Assembly (NCBI GenBank): GCA_022509205.1
Contig: JAFLTR010000027.1
Coordinates: 1 to 32,475, forward strand
Length of the DNA stretch: 32,475 nt
Reading direction: 5' to 3'
Source of the DNA: Muribaculaceae bacterium
GTDB taxonomy: Bacteria > Bacteroidota > Bacteroidia > Bacteroidales > Muribaculaceae
Below, piece by piece: positions 16,209 through 24,836 of the stretch. How positions within the stretch are numbered: the stretch's first letter is position 1; each line of letters starts with the position of its first letter. Made by a program: the position numbers and the translations under genes. The notes below the pieces were generated by a model. It did no database searches. It was not told the origin of the DNA and saw nothing but the letters and a program-made list of their open reading frames with translations.

Positions 16209-16239
16209 TAAAGTTACAAAATTTCTTGTAATTTGCAAA
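16209..16239 (-). promoter_or_regulatory. Likely promoter of the secreted-protein gene
   Basis: On the minus strand, TTTG (16239-16236) is followed after 19 bases by TAACTTTA (16216-16209), which is one base off TAnnTTTG. This predicts a leader of about 80 bases. Confidence 0.5.
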
Positions 16240-16401
16240 TAAAGGAGGCTTCTACAGATGGTATACTTTACCTGAATCATGCTTACGAAGATATTATAAT
16301 ATATCTAACTGTCGTTAGTCAAGTAAGTTGGGGGAACAGTATCGATGCGTATTTTTTTTGATAATTATTGAATTTTTTTATCATCAAAGTAGATACAGTT
16401 A

Positions 16402-16432
16402 GTTGTCATCTTATGAAAATTCGTTAATTTTG
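16402..16432 (+). promoter_or_regulatory. Promoter of panB
   Basis: TAATTTTG at 16425-16432 is an exact TAnnTTTG match. GTTG at 16402-16405 lies 19 bases upstream as a near -33 box. The element overlaps an in-frame upstream ATG at 16403, which argues that the true panB start is 16478. Confidence 0.6.
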
Positions 16433-16477
16433 CCAATTATTTTTGCAGGGAAATCTTTAAAAAAGGTAAATAATAGG

Positions 16478-17299
16478 ATGTCGACAAATACAACTGACAA
16501 TTCCAGGAAGGTCACGACCAGACGTCTGACCGAAATGAAGCATCGAGGAGAGAAGATTTCGATGCTGACGGCTTATGATTATTCCTCGGCCAAGATAATA
16601 GATGAGGCCGGGATGGACGTGATCCTGGTTGGGGATTCGGCCTCAAACGTGATGGCCGGAAATATAACGACACTACCGATTACCCTCGACCAGATGATTT
16701 ATCACGCCAAGTCTGTGATGAAAGCTGTCAGCAGGGCTCTCGTTGTGGTAGACCTACCTTTCGGCTCATATCAGGGTAACTCCAAAGAAGCTTTGGCATC
16801 TGCTATCAGGATAATGAAGGAGAGCCATGCGGAGGCCGTGAAACTTGAGGGAGGTTCAGAGATACGTGAGAGTGTAGAGCGTATCCTGAGTGCCGGAATC
16901 CCGGTGATGGGGCATCTTGGGCTCACGCCACAGAGCATCAATAAATTCGGCACCTACAACGTCAGAGCAAAGGAGAAGGAGGAGGCCGACAAGCTGTTGG
17001 CGGACGCACGTCTACTTGAAGAAATAGGTTGTTTCGCCATAGTTTTGGAAAAGATTCCGGCTAAACTGGCGGCAAAAGTGGCTCAGGAACTGACTATTCC
17101 TATTATAGGTATCGGAGCCGGCGGAGGCGTTGACGGGCAGGTGCTCGTGATGCATGACATGCTCGGTATCAACAAGGGTTTCTCCCCTCGTTTCCTGAGA
17201 CGATATGCCGATCTCTCCACAGTGATGACAGAAGCTGTGGAGCACTATATATCTGACGTTAAAACCGGCGATTTCCCCAACGAACAAGAACAGTATTGA
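16478..17299 (+). CDS. panB: 3-methyl-2-oxobutanoate hydroxymethyltransferase
   Basis: PanB transfers a hydroxymethyl group from 5,10-methylenetetrahydrofolate to alpha-ketoisovalerate to make ketopantoate, the first step of pantothenate and coenzyme A synthesis; it is cytosolic and magnesium dependent. The 273 residues have normal length and all key sites: metal ligands Asp53 (VGDSASNV), Asp92 (VVDLPFGSY) and Glu124 (KLEGG), the catalytic Glu191 (IVLEKIP), and the family motifs [22 protein letters not shown] and [16 protein letters not shown] choose the ATG at 16478, because a longer frame would start within the promoter. panC and panD are not next to it. Confidence 0.97.
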   Translation: MSTNTTDNSRKVTTRRLTEMKHRGEKISMLTAYDYSSAKIIDEAGMDVILVGDSASNVMAGNITTLPITLDQMIYHAKSVMKAVSRALVVVDLPFGSYQGNSKEALASAIRIMKESHAEAVKLEGGSEIRESVERILSAGIPVMGHLGLTPQSINKFGTYNVRAKEKEEADKLLADARLLEEIGCFAIVLEKIPAKLAAKVAQELTIPIIGIGAGGGVDGQVLVMHDMLGINKGFSPRFLRRYADLSTVMTEAVEHYISDVKTGDFPNEQEQY

Positions 17300-17319
17300 T
17301 AAATTTTAACGTTTATTAG

Positions 17320-17351
17320 GTTGTAAAGGAGTAGAAAAAGCGTTAAATTTG
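17320..17351 (+). promoter_or_regulatory. Promoter of greA
   Basis: GTTG (17320-17323), a 20-base gap, and TAAATTTG (17344-17351, exact TAnnTTTG). Transcription should begin near 17357, just ahead of the hairpin at 17368-17396. Confidence 0.65.
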
Positions 17352-17367
17352 CATCATAAATATCGGA

Positions 17368-17411
17368 ATGCTCCGGAGCCGCAACTCCGGAGCGTTATTG
17401 TTATCTTTTTT
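17368..17411 (+). promoter_or_regulatory. greA leader hairpin, possible attenuator
   Basis: GCTCCGGAG (17370-17378) pairs with CTCCGGAGC (17385-17393); three more pairs extend it to 12 bp. A T run (17405-17411) follows about 10 bases later. It lies between the greA promoter and the greA start, so it may stop some transcripts early. If the promoter is not real, it could instead be the panB terminator. Confidence 0.5.
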
Positions 17412-17428
17412 TAATAAAGACACTAACC

Positions 17429-17893
17429 ATGGCAACTTATCTCACACAAGAAGGATACGATAAGAAAATGAAAGAACTCAGCGAGCTGGAAGCACAGCGA
17501 CCGCTGATCAAACAAGCGATAGCAGAAGCTCGCGATAAAGGGGACCTTTCGGAAAATGCAGAATATGATGCAGCTAAGGAGGCCCAGGGTATGCTCGAAA
17601 TGAAGATTGCTAAGATCAAAGAATTGATTGCCAGCGCCAGAATTATCGACGATAGTAAACTCAACACTGAGGTGGTGCAACTGCTCAACAAAGTGACCAT
17701 CAAAAATATCAAAAACGGAATGGAGGTGAGCTACACTATCGTAACGGAGAATGAAGCTAATTTCCGCGAAGGGAAGATAGCTTCCACCACCCCGATAGCT
17801 CAGGGGCTCATGGGCCATAAGGTTGGCGAGACAGTCAAGGTTAAAGCTCCGGCCGGCGAACTTGAGTTTGAGATACTGAAAATAGAGATTTGA
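17429..17893 (+). CDS. greA: Transcription elongation factor GreA
   Basis: GreA binds the secondary channel of RNA polymerase and stimulates cleavage of backtracked RNA. The 154 residues are of normal length. The N-terminal coiled coil (about 1-75) carries the tip motif DLSENAEYDAAKEAQ, with the acidic residues needed for cleavage. The C-terminal domain (about 80-154) has the family ending SPxAxGLMGHKVGE-like, here TPIAQGLMGHKVGETVKVKAP, broken as TPIAQGLMGHK then VGETVKV. The gene has its own promoter and a leader hairpin. Confidence 0.97.
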   Translation: MATYLTQEGYDKKMKELSELEAQRPLIKQAIAEARDKGDLSENAEYDAAKEAQGMLEMKIAKIKELIASARIIDDSKLNTEVVQLLNKVTIKNIKNGMEVSYTIVTENEANFREGKIASTTPIAQGLMGHKVGETVKVKAPAGELEFEILKIEI

Positions 17894-18034
17894 TTTTATA
17901 GTTGTTAAAGTTTTTATGTTGTTGTAGCTATTATTATTGATTTTATCGGTAAGAATTAATTGTCTACTAAAAAGCTGCCTTCAACGCTATCATATCTCTA
18001 ACAACATCTACACAAAACGACACTAATAACTCCA

Positions 18035-18424
18035 ATGACAATATTCAGCAAAATAATAGCCGGCGAGATCCCTTCTTACAAGGTGGCCGAGGATGAAAAA
18101 TTCTATGCTTTCCTTGATATCAATCCGATAGCGTGGGGGCATACTCTTGTGGTGCCAAAACAAGAGGTGGATTATATATTTGACCTTGACGATCAATTGC
18201 TCGGAGAAATGGCAGTATTTTCCAAGAAGGTGGCAAAAGCTATCAAAGAAGCCATACCGTGCCGGAAGGTGGGAATGGCAGTTCTGGGTCTTGAAGTGCC
18301 GCACGCACATATCCATCTGGTGCCTTTAAAAAACGAAGGTGACATGGATTTCAGACACAAAGTGGAGAATCCGTCACCGGAAAAGATGCAAGAGATAGCC
18401 GATCTCATTGCCTCCCACTTTTAA
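18035..18424 (+). CDS. HIT-family nucleotide hydrolase/transferase
   Basis: This 129-residue HIT (histidine triad) protein has the catalytic motif HAHIHLVPL (His90, His92, His94). The N-terminus CIFCKII-like start is seen here as MTIFSKIIAGEIPSYKV, so the usual zinc-binding Cys residues are absent, which is common in this family. HIT proteins of this type hydrolyse purine nucleoside phosphoramidates or related dinucleotides; the exact substrate is not known. greA is upstream by about 140 bases, as is often seen in Bacteroidota. A strong terminator follows the stop. Confidence 0.93.
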   Translation: MTIFSKIIAGEIPSYKVAEDEKFYAFLDINPIAWGHTLVVPKQEVDYIFDLDDQLLGEMAVFSKKVAKAIKEAIPCRKVGMAVLGLEVPHAHIHLVPLKNEGDMDFRHKVENPSPEKMQEIADLIASHF

Positions 18425-18465
18425 AGTCTGATAAGGAATACTGAGAATACGACAACGAATAACCA

Positions 18466-18507
18466 AAAAAGAAGCCCGGACTTCACTGCATGTCCGGGCT
18501 TCTTTTT
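18466..18507. terminator. Bidirectional terminator, HIT gene and C69 dipeptidase
   Basis: A 16-bp stem (18466-18481 with 18492-18507) has core GAAGCCCGGAC and a ten-base loop, flanked by A and T runs. It lies between two convergent genes and works on both strands. Confidence 0.93.
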
Positions 18508-18520
18508 GCGAAATTTCTTT

Positions 18521-20167
18521 CTACTTCGAGATTAGAAAATGATCGCCGGTTTCTTTGACGATGTTTTCGTAATACTTCTGATCGTAGCCCGGGAAAGAGG
18601 GATAGGCCGGAATACCATATTCCGTGATTTGGAAAGTGCCGTCCTCATTCGTCTTCTTCATATTCCCATCCATGAATTTAACAAGGAGGTAAATGGCGAG
18701 ATCGCGGTAGGCATCGGTAGCTTGAGAAGCAAATAAGGCTCCTTCAGTGTTTACGGCATTTTGGAGAGAGCTGAGGTCGCCCGCATTATAAAGAGCTGTC
18801 AATTCTGCATCCTTATCTTTACGTGTGGTCTGGAAAGCATTTTCAAGGCTTCCTTGCACCTTCCTGATGTCTGGAATCATCTGGTCGTAGCGGTTGTAGG
18901 CCTGATTTGCCACCCAGTTGTTCATCCAGAAATTGGAATCCATGGAGAACGTGTTGATGTCACCTTTCTGCAACTGTTGCGGCACTTCGGTCAGGGAGCA
19001 ATAAAATGGCATGTAGACGGATGTGTTGGTATCGTCGGTGCCAAACCAAAAGACTCCACCCACGGGGTCGGGCAACCAATCACGACTTTGGCTTACGAAA
19101 CTCCAGCCGGTCTGCTGAGTGCCGATAGCTCTCTCCATGCAATATTTCTTACCGTCAACCTCAAATTCCATAGGTCTCCAGCGATAAGGAACATGGTAAG
19201 GACCCGCACCAACATCGGATGTCATCTCGAAAGGAGTGCCCTCAAAATGATCCCTCATACTTGCCTGCATCTCTTCGAGGCTTACTTTCCTCTCCGGAAT
19301 CACATATAAAGGCATCGGTTCATCGCTCTCATAGTTACACCAGGCAAAATATTTGTCTGTTTCAGGTTGAAATCTTCGGAAATAAGTCCACACTCTCGCA
19401 TCGCAACCGCGACGGGTAGAGGCATCATGAGTGGAATAGGCATCCGCAAAAGAGAAATCCTCATCCTTGCCATTGAAATATCCTCTCTTCCGTGCAAATG
19501 AAATCACATCGGGACTATGCAAGACATTATCTTTATCGTTGAAATCCACTTTACGGATTCTGGGTTCGTTGGCATGTCCTGATATTGCATCGTCGGGAAT
19601 CCTGACCGCAATCCAGACGGCACCTTTTTCAGCACCTTTTCCTATCATGTCCATAACCCACACTTCATCCTTATCGGCGATGGAAAATGATTCCCCCTCG
19701 CTTGCATAGCCGAATTCCTCTACCAGATCAGTCATCACCTTTATGGCCTCACGCGCGGATTTTGATCTCTCAAGGGCTATCTGAATCAGGGAGCCATAGT
19801 CGATTATCGAGTTTCCGGTGGTGTCGAGCAATTCTTCATGACCTCCCCAGGTGGTTTCGCCGATAGCAACCTGATATTCATTCATATTCCCGACCACATT
19901 GTAAGTTTCCTCCGGTTGAGGAATTTCTCCGAGCGGTTTGTTGGTATCCCATTCCACCACCTTTCTCATTTCTCCCGGAGCATGTTTTGCCCTTGGTGTG
20001 TGCGAGAGATCTCCATATAGGTTATGACTGTCGGCCGCGTATGTAATCATGACAGAGCCATCGGTTGTAGCTTTTTTGCCGGCTATAAGATTAGTGCAGG
20101 CATCGGAGGCTATCCAACCTCCTCCAAGAATCATACCTGTCAAAATTATTTTATTCAAATTCTGCAT
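18521..20167 (-). CDS. Secreted C69-family dipeptidase
   Basis: This 548-residue dipeptidase belongs to family C69 (PepD-like Ntn hydrolase). The signal peptide runs to residue 23. Cys24 in DACTNLIAGKKATTDGS would become the N-terminal nucleophile once the signal peptide is removed, the usual activation route of exported C69 enzymes. Other family signs are GNMNEYQVAIGETTWGG, a D-S-H near residue 47, and DARVWTYFRRFQP. The lipobox rule is not met at Cys24, so a free periplasmic or exported enzyme is more likely than a lipoprotein. It hydrolyses dipeptides, and it is a second exported peptidase in the window besides the C10 protease. A minus-strand -7 element lies 29 bases upstream. Confidence 0.93.
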   Translation of the reverse strand: MQNLNKIILTGMILGGGWIASDACTNLIAGKKATTDGSVMITYAADSHNLYGDLSHTPRAKHAPGEMRKVVEWDTNKPLGEIPQPEETYNVVGNMNEYQVAIGETTWGGHEELLDTTGNSIIDYGSLIQIALERSKSAREAIKVMTDLVEEFGYASEGESFSIADKDEVWVMDMIGKGAEKGAVWIAVRIPDDAISGHANEPRIRKVDFNDKDNVLHSPDVISFARKRGYFNGKDEDFSFADAYSTHDASTRRGCDARVWTYFRRFQPETDKYFAWCNYESDEPMPLYVIPERKVSLEEMQASMRDHFEGTPFEMTSDVGAGPYHVPYRWRPMEFEVDGKKYCMERAIGTQQTGWSFVSQSRDWLPDPVGGVFWFGTDDTNTSVYMPFYCSLTEVPQQLQKGDINTFSMDSNFWMNNWVANQAYNRYDQMIPDIRKVQGSLENAFQTTRKDKDAELTALYNAGDLSSLQNAVNTEGALFASQATDAYRDLAIYLLVKFMDGNMKKTNEDGTFQITEYGIPAYPSFPGYDQKYYENIVKETGDHFLISK

Positions 20168-20195
20168 ATCGTGGTTAAATTATTCTTTTATTTCT

Positions 20196-20203
20196 CAAAT
20201 TTA
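20196..20203 (-). promoter_or_regulatory. Promoter -7 element of the C69 dipeptidase gene
   Basis: On the minus strand this reads TAAATTTG, an exact TAnnTTTG match, about 29 bases ahead of the start codon. No clear -33 TTTG is present at the expected place. Confidence 0.5.
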
Positions 20204-20338
20204 ATGAATATTTGGCTGTTATAAGGCCGGGGAAGAGGATTTTTATTTGATTATTAATAAAATTTTATGTTTTTTTGCGTATAATTGAGGAAAAATGGCT
20301 GTTTCAGTGTTATAATTACAGAAACAGAAATTATACCT

Positions 20339-22216
20339 ATGGAAGAAAATATAGAAAAGATACTGTCCCCGGAGGCTGAAGAACCAATTTTTTCCCCTGA
20401 AGAGACCAATCAGCCTGCAGCCAATCCGTTTGCGGAACTTGGAGTGGCGCCATTGCTTGTTAAAGCTATAGATGAACTGGGATTTTCCTCCCCGATGCCG
20501 ATTCAAGAAAAAGTGATACCCCATCTTTTATCGAAGGAGGGGGATGTAGTGGGGCTTGCACAGACAGGCACCGGAAAGACTGCGGCTTTCGGACTGCCGG
20601 TGCTCCAGCGTATAGATGTATCCAAACGTATGCCGCAGGCATTGGTTATTGCCCCGACTCGTGAGTTGTGTCTGCAGATAGCCGGAGACCTGGCAGACTT
20701 TTCAAAGTATATCGACGGCCTGAAGATCCTGCCCGTTTACGGGGGTTCAAGTATTGACTCTCAGATAAAAGCCCTCAGGAATGGAGTTCAAGTGATCGTA
20801 GCAACTCCGGGACGCCTTATAGATCTTATCAAGAGAGGCGAGGTGAAACTGGAGGATGTGCACACAGTAATACTCGATGAAGCCGATGAGATGCTTAATA
20901 TGGGCTTTCTCGATGATATAAAGGAAATACTTTCCCATGTGCCCGACGACCGGAAAATGCTTATGTTCTCAGCCACGATGCCTAAAGAGATCGCTGATAT
21001 TTCCAGGCAGTTCATGCATGATCCTGTGGAATTTGTGGTTGGCAACCGTAACGAGGGGGCAAAGAATGTGAGGCATATCTATTACATGGTTAAAGCCCAC
21101 GACAAATATCTGGCTCTGAAAAGGATAGTAGACAATAGCCCTGATATCTACGGCATTATATTCTGCAGAACGAAAAAAGACACTCAGGAGATAGCCGACA
21201 AACTTGTAGCCGACGGATATAACGCTGATTGTCTGCACGGGGATCTGTCGCAGGCTCAGCGCGACCTTGCCATGAAGAAATTCCGCGACCATGTCACTCA
21301 GTTGCTTGTGGCCACAGATGTGGCGGCCCGAGGTCTGGATGTTGACGATCTGACTCATGTCATAAACTATGGTCTTCCGGAAGACACGGCTGTCTATACC
21401 CACAGGTCGGGAAGAACAGGAAGAGCCAACAAGACCGGTGTGTCGGTAGCTATCATTCACTCACGCGAACGTAGCAAGCTCAAAGAGATTGAAAAGAAGA
21501 TCGGCAAAACATTTGAATATAAGAAAGTGCCGACTCCCGAGCATATAATCGAAAAGCAGCTTTACAATCTTGCCGACAGGATAGAAAGGGTGCAGGTGGA
21601 TGATGAAACTATTGCTAAGTTTATCCCCGGAGTGAGGAAGAAACTGGAATGGCTCACCGAGGAAGACCTTCTGAAGAGGGTATTGTCGCTGGAATTCAAC
21701 CGGCTGCTGAATTACTATAGAAATATGCCGGATATTGACCTCAATGCACCGGAACAGAGTGAAAAAAAGGAGAAAAATTCAAGAGACCGCAGACGTGAAA
21801 AAAGGGATAAAGACCGCCGAGAGGCTGAAGCAGGATATGAACGTCTGGCCTTAAATGTCGGGAAAGCCCAGGGTTTCTTTCCGGGTAATCTGATGGAGAT
21901 TATCAACAGAAACACCACCGGCAACAAACCGGAAATCGGCCGGATAGACCTTATGCCTGATTATACGCTTTTTGATGTCAGAAAAGGTGATGCCCACAGG
22001 GTGATTAGCGCTCTGAAGAATGTGGATTTCTTCGGCACGAAACTCAAGCCGGAAAAGGCCACCGACAGGGATTATGCCAACAGTGGCAAACGAGGAAAAG
22101 GGAAAGGTGGCGAGAATCCGGGTGCAAAAGGCAGGAAGGGTTCCGGAAAGAAAGGTGGCTCAGATAAAGGAAAACGAACATCAAATTATGAAATTTTTTA
22201 CAAGAAGAAAAAGTGA
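20339..22216 (+). CDS. deaD: DEAD-box RNA helicase, DeaD/CsdA-like
   Basis: This is an ATP-dependent RNA helicase, probably acting in ribosome assembly or mRNA unwinding. I use the start at 20339 (MEENIEKIL, 625 residues); an in-frame ATG at 20285 would add 18 unlikely residues. Motifs in order: Q motif PMPIQEK (53-59), Walker A AQTGTGKT (74-81), PTREL (106-110), TPGR (156-159), DEAD (180-183), SAT (211-213), then ATDVAARGLD and HRSGRTGR (355-362) in the second RecA domain. Residues 499-572 match a DbpA-type RNA-binding domain (FFPGNLMEIINRNT, YTLFDVRKGDAHRVI). Basic stretches flank it (480-498; Gly/Lys tail 580-625). It overlaps the next gene by 29 bases, and with gltX may form an operon. 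Confidence 0.95.
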   Translation: MEENIEKILSPEAEEPIFSPEETNQPAANPFAELGVAPLLVKAIDELGFSSPMPIQEKVIPHLLSKEGDVVGLAQTGTGKTAAFGLPVLQRIDVSKRMPQALVIAPTRELCLQIAGDLADFSKYIDGLKILPVYGGSSIDSQIKALRNGVQVIVATPGRLIDLIKRGEVKLEDVHTVILDEADEMLNMGFLDDIKEILSHVPDDRKMLMFSATMPKEIADISRQFMHDPVEFVVGNRNEGAKNVRHIYYMVKAHDKYLALKRIVDNSPDIYGIIFCRTKKDTQEIADKLVADGYNADCLHGDLSQAQRDLAMKKFRDHVTQLLVATDVAARGLDVDDLTHVINYGLPEDTAVYTHRSGRTGRANKTGVSVAIIHSRERSKLKEIEKKIGKTFEYKKVPTPEHIIEKQLYNLADRIERVQVDDETIAKFIPGVRKKLEWLTEEDLLKRVLSLEFNRLLNYYRNMPDIDLNAPEQSEKKEKNSRDRRREKRDKDRREAEAGYERLALNVGKAQGFFPGNLMEIINRNTTGNKPEIGRIDLMPDYTLFDVRKGDAHRVISALKNVDFFGTKLKPEKATDRDYANSGKRGKGKGGENPGAKGRKGSGKKGGSDKGKRTSNYEIFYKKKK

Positions 22217-22925
22217 TATTATAAAGAAAGCAGCGTTTGGGTCGGCACTCTTAGTGGTGTCGGCCTTTGCCGTGTTTAATTGCGAGGCTAAAACTAATGA
22301 AGCAGATTTAACCGGGAAACCGGAGAAAGGAGAACCGACTCAGCTAACAGCCAGGAAAGTGTTTGAAAAACTTTCCTCTTCGGCTTTGGAGATTCTCCCT
22401 CCATCCACACGTCTTGACATGCTTGACTATTGGGATGTAGACAGTGTGTATAAGGCTTCCAATGCCATGGAAGGTTTGTCGTGGATAGAGAGTGTAACCG
22501 ATAGTTATTTAAAAGTGCATATCTCCTCAGTGAGCAGTTTGCAAATAAAGATACTTCCGGAGAAGAAGACAGAGATTGTTATGACGGTTTATACGGTCGG
22601 GGATGATGTGCAGGCTCAAGACAGTCAGGTGAAATTTTACGATGAAAACCTTCAAGAACTTGAAGCTTCTAAATATTTGAAATTGCCTCATCTCAAAGAA
22701 TTTTTCGAGATTCCGAAAGGTTCGGCTACAAAGATGAAGGAGATAGAGGAGATGATTCCCTTCCCTACGATTGCTTTCTCCGCGAATCCGATAAATGATA
22801 ACCTGGAAGCAAGGCTGACAGTGGAGAAATATATAAACGAAGATGACTGGAATATCGCTAAATTATTTGTGAAACCTTTCATCACACTGGAATGGAAGAA
22901 GGGGAAATATGTAGTAGAAAAATAA
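22188..22925 (+). CDS. DUF3256-family exported protein
   Basis: This 245-residue protein matches the Bacteroidales DUF3256 family, of unknown function. The reading frame extends further upstream inside deaD, but the start at 22188 (MKFFTRRKSDIIKK) gives a proper signal segment: a basic start then AAFGSALLVVSAFAVFNCEA at about 15-34. The Cys in FNCEA could be a lipid site, but the lipobox is poor. The mature protein opens with a domain containing LEILPPSTRLDMLDYWD (about 65-81), then beta-rich sequence ending in LEWKKGKYVVEK. It overlaps deaD by 29 bases, and gltX starts 25 bases later; translation is likely coupled. Confidence 0.85.
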   Translation: MKFFTRRKSDIIKKAAFGSALLVVSAFAVFNCEAKTNEADLTGKPEKGEPTQLTARKVFEKLSSSALEILPPSTRLDMLDYWDVDSVYKASNAMEGLSWIESVTDSYLKVHISSVSSLQIKILPEKKTEIVMTVYTVGDDVQAQDSQVKFYDENLQELEASKYLKLPHLKEFFEIPKGSATKMKEIEEMIPFPTIAFSANPINDNLEARLTVEKYINEDDWNIAKLFVKPFITLEWKKGKYVVEK

Positions 22926-22950
22926 CAAAACATACATATAATCTAACGAA

Positions 22951-24474
22951 ATGGATAGAAAAGTAAGAGTAAGGTTTGCGCCGTCACCCACCGGCCCGTT
23001 GCATATCGGAGGAGTCAGAACCGCCTTGTATAATTATATTTTTGCCAAGCAAAACGGGGGAGATCTCATTCTTCGCATAGAGGATACAGACAGTAAGCGT
23101 TTTGTGCCCGGTGCTGAAGAATATATCATGGAAGCTTTAAACTGGATTGGGGTAAGCTTTGATGAAGGGGTGAGAGAGGGTGGAAAATATGGTCCCTATC
23201 GTCAGAGCGAAAGAAAGAAAATCTATAAGGAATATGTAGACCAACTGCTCGTAGACGGGAAGGCCTATATAGCTTTCGACACTCCGGAGGAACTTGAGAA
23301 AGCAAGAGAGGAGATCCCTAATTTCCAGTATGATGCAAAGACTCGAGGAAAGATGAGGAATTCTCTTACTATGAGTGAAGAGGAGGTAAAGAGGCTTATC
23401 CGGGATGGGCATCAATATGTGGTGAGATTCAAAGTTGAACCCGACAGGAATGTGGAGGTTGACGATCTGATCCGTGGTAAGGTAGTGATTAACAGTAATA
23501 TACTTGATGACAAGGTGCTCTATAAGAGTGCCGACCAACTACCTACATATCATCTTGCCAATATCGTCGACGACCATCTGATGGAGATCACCCATGTGAT
23601 AAGAGGGGAGGAATGGCTTCCGTCAGCTCCGCTTCATGTGCTTCTTTACGAGGCATTCGGATGGAAAGACACTATGCCTCAATTTGTGCATCTGCCTTTG
23701 TTGTTGAAACCGGTAGGCAATGGTAAACTGTCGAAGAGGGATGGTGACAAATTAGGGTTTCCGGTCTTCTTGTTGGAATGGAAAGATCCGACCACCGGTG
23801 AAATCTCTTCCGGGTATAGAGAGAAGGGATATCTTCCGGAGGCAGTCGTTAATTTCTTGGTATTGCTTGGATGGAATCCCGGTGATGATTCAGAAATGAT
23901 GAATATTGATGAAATTATTAAGAAATTCTCATTCGCTCATTGCTCAAAGAGTGGTGCTAAATTCGACTACAAGAAAGGTATATGGTTCAATCATGAGTAT
24001 ATCGGGCTTGCCGACAATGTAAGACTGGCTTTATTGTTCCATCCGATACTCCTGCAACATGGCATCGAAAATGCAAATCCGGAATATGTGGAGAAAGTGA
24101 TTGGTCTGGTAAAGGGGCGCGCCGATTTACTACCTGATTTGTGGACTCAGGCTGATTTCTTCTTCCTGGCTCCTGATTCCTATGCGGAGAAAGATGTGAA
24201 GAAACGCTGGAACACCGAGACACCAAGAATCATGGAGGAATTAATCGGAGTTCTGGAGGGAATCGAAGACATGAGCAGTGCGAATGCTGAGAAAATAGTG
24301 CTTGATTGGATTGCTGAAAAAGGCTACCATCTTGGTAACGTAATGAATGCTTTCCGACTGGCTGTGGTCGGAGCTTGCCGCGGACCTCACATGTTCGACA
24401 TCACGGAATTGATGCCGAAAGAGGAGGTGATTGCAAGGATCAGAAGAGCAATCGAAAAAATTAAAATTGATTAG
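22951..24474 (+). CDS. gltX: Glutamyl-tRNA synthetase
   Basis: GltX charges tRNA-Glu with glutamate in the cytosol (class I synthetase). The 507 residues are of normal length. The HIGH-type motif is [11 protein letters not shown] (11-21), LRIEDTD follows at 41-47, and the KMSKS-type motif is KLSKR (259-263) in [16 protein letters not shown], a form usual in Bacteroidota. The C-terminal anticodon-binding domain contains [16 protein letters not shown]. It ends the deaD/DUF3256/gltX cluster, with two hairpins downstream. Confidence 0.98.
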   Translation: MDRKVRVRFAPSPTGPLHIGGVRTALYNYIFAKQNGGDLILRIEDTDSKRFVPGAEEYIMEALNWIGVSFDEGVREGGKYGPYRQSERKKIYKEYVDQLLVDGKAYIAFDTPEELEKAREEIPNFQYDAKTRGKMRNSLTMSEEEVKRLIRDGHQYVVRFKVEPDRNVEVDDLIRGKVVINSNILDDKVLYKSADQLPTYHLANIVDDHLMEITHVIRGEEWLPSAPLHVLLYEAFGWKDTMPQFVHLPLLLKPVGNGKLSKRDGDKLGFPVFLLEWKDPTTGEISSGYREKGYLPEAVVNFLVLLGWNPGDDSEMMNIDEIIKKFSFAHCSKSGAKFDYKKGIWFNHEYIGLADNVRLALLFHPILLQHGIENANPEYVEKVIGLVKGRADLLPDLWTQADFFFLAPDSYAEKDVKKRWNTETPRIMEELIGVLEGIEDMSSANAEKIVLDWIAEKGYHLGNVMNAFRLAVVGACRGPHMFDITELMPKEEVIARIRRAIEKIKID

Positions 24475-24482
24475 TAAACCCA

Positions 24483-24557
24483 AGGAATCAATCTTTTGAT
24501 TCCTATGACATGAAGAAGATCCGGGACGGTAAAGAATTTACTTTGCCGTCCCGGATC
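24483..24557. terminator. Two hairpins after gltX
   Basis: The first is a 9-bp stem AGGAATCAA/TTGATTCCT (24483-24491 with 24496-24504). The second is a 12-bp GC-rich stem (24518-24529 with 24546-24557, core GATCCGGGACGG) whose inner AAAG/CTTT pairs extend it. Neither has a T run on the plus strand, so termination is likely but not certain. Confidence 0.6.
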
Positions 24558-24836
24558 AAGCATGAAGTTTGTATTTTAGTTATAGCAAATTTATAAAAAT
24601 ACTTGCTATCAGCTAAGTCCTCCTTAATATATGTAATTTTTGCAGCAGTGTAAACTATTGATAGTCAATGGATATTGAGTTGAGAGGTGTATATAATTGG
24701 TAAGATTGGATAATCAGGGTATATTTATCTGAAGTTAGGTGGCATTATATAAAAAGTAAATTTCAAAAACTTACTCACTGAGATTAATTTAAATTTATAA
24801 AATATTGAATTTTAACGATATATATTTTTATCAGGT
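24558..24836. other. AT-rich gene-free spacer
   Basis: No gene, RNA or repeat is recognisable here. It lies between the gltX hairpins and the end of the minus-strand regulator gene. AT content is very high and there is no clear promoter. Confidence 0.4.

Noticed and set aside
24558..24836. tRNA or small RNA in the gltX spacer
   Set aside because: I could find no cloverleaf arms, CCA end or consensus promoter.
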